Origin: Cyprinodon diabolis
Lineage: Eukaryota > Chordata > Actinopteri > Cyprinodontiformes > Cyprinodontidae
Reading direction: 5' to 3'
Assembly (NCBI GenBank): GCA_030533445.1
Contig: CM060072.1
Coordinates: 22,995,267-23,059,266 of the forward strand
Length of the DNA stretch: 64,000 nt
Both the position numbers and the translations under genes were made by a program. The notes beneath the pieces are model-generated. The model made no database searches and was not told where the DNA came from. It saw only the letters and a program-made list of their open reading frames with translations. Position 1 is the first letter of the stretch; every line of letters begins with the position of its first letter. Positions 61,906 through 64,000 of this stretch are shown here, piece after piece.

Positions 61906-61987
61906 CCATCCATCCATCCATCCATCCATCCATCCATCCATCCATCCATCCATCCATCCATCCATCCATCCATCCATCCATCCATCA
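61906..61987. repeat. (CATC)n microsatellite, right part
   Basis: About 20 uninterrupted CATC units. Together with 61424-61460 it was probably one tract before the LTR-like insertion. Confidence 0.97.
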
Positions 61988-63032
61988 CATGTGAAAAACG
62001 GAAGGACTTAAAGGAAGTGCACGCTACTCTGGAGCTACTTACTCAGAACACCTTAGTATAAACAGCTGTAAACCTTCTTTACATCCAATTCAAACTCATG
62101 AGGGCCAAACAACCCAGTGAACTTCCCAACAACTCTGCAAAGGTTAAAAATATGCTGCCCCTCCTGAATCAGATGGGCCTCATATGGTCTGAACCATCAG
62201 TCTAAAATGCAAAATAAAGAAGCTTTAAGCAAAGTTGAAAGTAGGAGAAAAAGTCTCACAAAAATGTGCAGTTAAATACTGATACTGTGAAGGACAAATG
62301 ATCAAAGGCAACAAAATATTAAAACATTATCTATTTGACTTATTCACATGCTTTCAAATACTAAGTTTTTAGGTAGTAGAAGTGCACAAAAAAAAGTCTA
62401 CATCATGAGCAACAGGTATTTCTGGCCTTATACGGCAACATACCACATCATTCAATTTCCAGTGTTTATTGGTTTTCCCATCACTTTTGAAAACACAACT
62501 GTTTAAATTTGATGACTGACCGATATAAAAAACTTTAAATGACCAAACTAAATAAAAAGCATCAAAGACAAAAATGAAAATGTTAAACAATTTTAGTAGA
62601 TTTGTACAGCTATGGTATGCTTTCTTTTACAGTACATCAGTAGACATGTAATAAGATGGTAATAACATAGCAAGTTACAGTATAGCGCAAGAAAAAGGTT
62701 ACAAGAAAAAAGAATGTCCTTTGTCCATAAGGTGTAGATGTACCACAGAGTCTTGTCCGGAGGAGTTTGCTCCTCTGTGTTGGGTCATGTGCCTGTGGAA
62801 AGGTTGTTTGGTTTCTCCAATATAAAGATGAGTGCATTCCTCACTGCATTGAACTGCATACACTACTCAGCTCATATTTGGTCTGGGGGTTTTATCTTTA
62901 TTATGCACTAGCCTCTGTCTAAGGGTCTGGTTAGGTTTGAGATGTACTGGGATTTTGTGTTTGGAGAAAATCCTCTTGAGTTTTTCAGAGACTCCAGCAA
63001 CACATATGATGGTGATGTTTTTGCATTTAATC
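61988..63032. other. Intergenic sequence, no gene seen
   Basis: AT-rich sequence. The open frame at 62637-62837 (-) with RNQTTFPQAHDPTQR may be a degraded LINE or transposon piece, but this is too weak to call. Confidence 0.4.
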
Positions 63033-63668
63033 AGAGTCAGAATCAGAATTCTTTATTTTGTCATTGCTTCACAGGGGTGCAACGTAATTTCTCAAAAAAA
63101 AAAAAAAAAAAACAGTGCAGGCAATTAGTGCAAATTTAAAAGAAAATAAATACGAAAAAGTCTAAAAAAAAGAGGATGGCTGCGGGCTCTCCTGAGGCAG
63201 CGGGTACAGGTTATTGCACGTGAGGTAGCATATTGCATTTAGTGTTACTGTCATTATTGATAGTTACAGTTGTTACAGTGTACATGAGGCGTTCAGGGCA
63301 ACAACAGCTCTAGGAAAGAAGCTGTTTTTCAGTCTGGTTGTTTTTGTCCTTATTGCCCTGAAACGTCTCCCAGATGGGAGCAGTTCAAAAAGATGGTGAC
63401 CGGGGTGTGAGGAGTCCCTGATGATGCTGCGGGCTCTCCTGAGGCAGCGGGTGGAGTAAATCTCCTCCAGGGAGGGGAGAGGGCAGCCAGTCAGTCTTTG
63501 GGCGATGTTGATGACCCGTTGGAGCTGCTTCTTCTCTGCTGCAGTGCAGCTGGAGAACCACAGCGAGATGCCGCAGCTTAGCACCGACTCCACAGTGCAG
63601 CGGTAGAAGGTCCGCAGCAACTCTGGTCGTAGGTTGTTCTTCCTGCTGCGTGTCACTGCCTCTGACAT
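63033..63668 (-). mobile_element. 5'-truncated LINE (L2/CR1-like) with 3' UTR
   Basis: The minus strand carries the end of a non-LTR reverse-transcriptase ORF, then a 3' UTR whose last part reads GACAAAATAAAGAATTCTGA followed by TTCTGACTCTGATT, a short-repeat tail like that of L2-type LINEs. The copy starts abruptly near 63668, as is usual for 5' truncation. The 27-base stretch at 63180-63206 repeats inside the coding part (63426-63452). An A/T run of about 20 bases (63096-63114) lies in the UTR. Confidence 0.8.
63273..63668 (-). pseudogene. C-terminal end of LINE reverse transcriptase (L2/CR1 group)
   Basis: This 131-residue frame covers only the region after the reverse-transcriptase core. 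It contains LLRTFYRCTVESVLSCGISL (residues 17-36), GCPLPSLEEIYSTRC, SHPGHHLFELLPSGRRFRAI and LKNSFFPRAVVALN, a well-known signature of the C-terminal tail of fish L2/CR1-type LINE ORF2. The catalytic domains and the endonuclease are absent because the copy is truncated, so it cannot move by itself. The frame itself is open, so the copy is not very old. Confidence 0.85.
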
Positions 63669-63965
63669 AGGTATGCACGTCTTAAAATATAAAATATTTT
63701 TTACTTTTCTTTTATTTAAAATATAAAATATATTTTACAGTTTTGATTTATTGCTTAACCAGTAGACAAAAAAGAAGTAGACAATAATCTTAAACTATCC
63801 TAAATTTGATTTATTGACCATTCAATCAATTAACACCTTCAATTGAATAAAAATAAATGACAAAGGACAAAGTGAATGCTTGGCTCAAGCTATTTCATCA
63901 TCTGATATTAGAGTTGTTTTTCCGGATCCTTCAGTTATAATGATAAAAAACATACAGTATGGAGT
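63669..63965. other. Intergenic sequence, no gene seen
   Basis: AT-rich sequence with nothing recognisable. Confidence 0.5.
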
Positions 63966-63966
63966 A

Positions 63967-64000
63967 GGCCTGGGCGATATAGAAAAAAAGCTTATCGATA
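63967..64000 (+). mobile_element. Start of a hAT-like element cut by the window end
   Basis: TAGGCCTGGGCGATATAG with AAGCTTATCGATA after it matches the end type of the element at 41793-42518 (TAGGGCTGG, CGATA). Only the first 34 bases are in the window. Confidence 0.55.

Noticed and set aside
61794..61988. Frame with repeated MDGW
   Set aside because: It is the translation of the (CATC)n tract.

Overview
This window looks like nuclear DNA of a ray-finned (teleost) fish. It is AT-rich and intron-like, with almost no coding sequence, and it carries one recognisable vertebrate gene exon. It is packed with repeats typical of teleosts: Tc1/mariner, hAT-like elements, short TTAA-flanked elements, solo LTRs, an L2/CR1-type LINE tail and long (TA)n tracts. 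I cannot name the species.

The one host gene is an alpha-neurexin on the minus strand, most like neurexin-2. The exon at 7125..6327 carries the start codon, signal peptide, first LNS (laminin G-like) domain and first EGF domain, and ends in a clear splice donor. Everything below 6327 is then intron running off the window. About 52 kb upstream, at 58.7-59.2 kb, a CpG-richer block on the same strand has an inverted CCAAT box, a TATA-like box and a splice donor in the right order. I propose it as the alpha-neurexin promoter and non-coding first exon. If so, 7.1-58.7 kb is a giant first intron. This link is inference.

The rest is transposable-element archaeology. At 9.3-12.8 kb three elements lie together: a TTAA-flanked element, then nine bases away a solo LTR with a 5-bp target duplication, which is itself split by a complete 1603-bp Tc1 element. 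That Tc1 copy has 198-bp inverted repeats and an unbroken 340-residue transposase reading frame, but lysine replaces the catalytic glutamate at residue 279. A second, related solo LTR lies at 28.6-29.4 kb. Three copies of another LTR-like family lie at 21.4, 57.4 and 61.5 kb; one is inside a hAT-like element and one splits a (CATC)n microsatellite. At least five TTAA-flanked elements and about six hAT-like elements with matched ends are visible, plus single ends and a fossil ZMYM1/hAT-type transposase near 46.5 kb. The right end holds a 5'-truncated LINE on the minus strand and, at the last bases, the start of another hAT-like element.

No tRNA, rRNA, CRISPR or bacterial-type operon was seen. 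Most long stretches between these features look like ordinary non-coding DNA.
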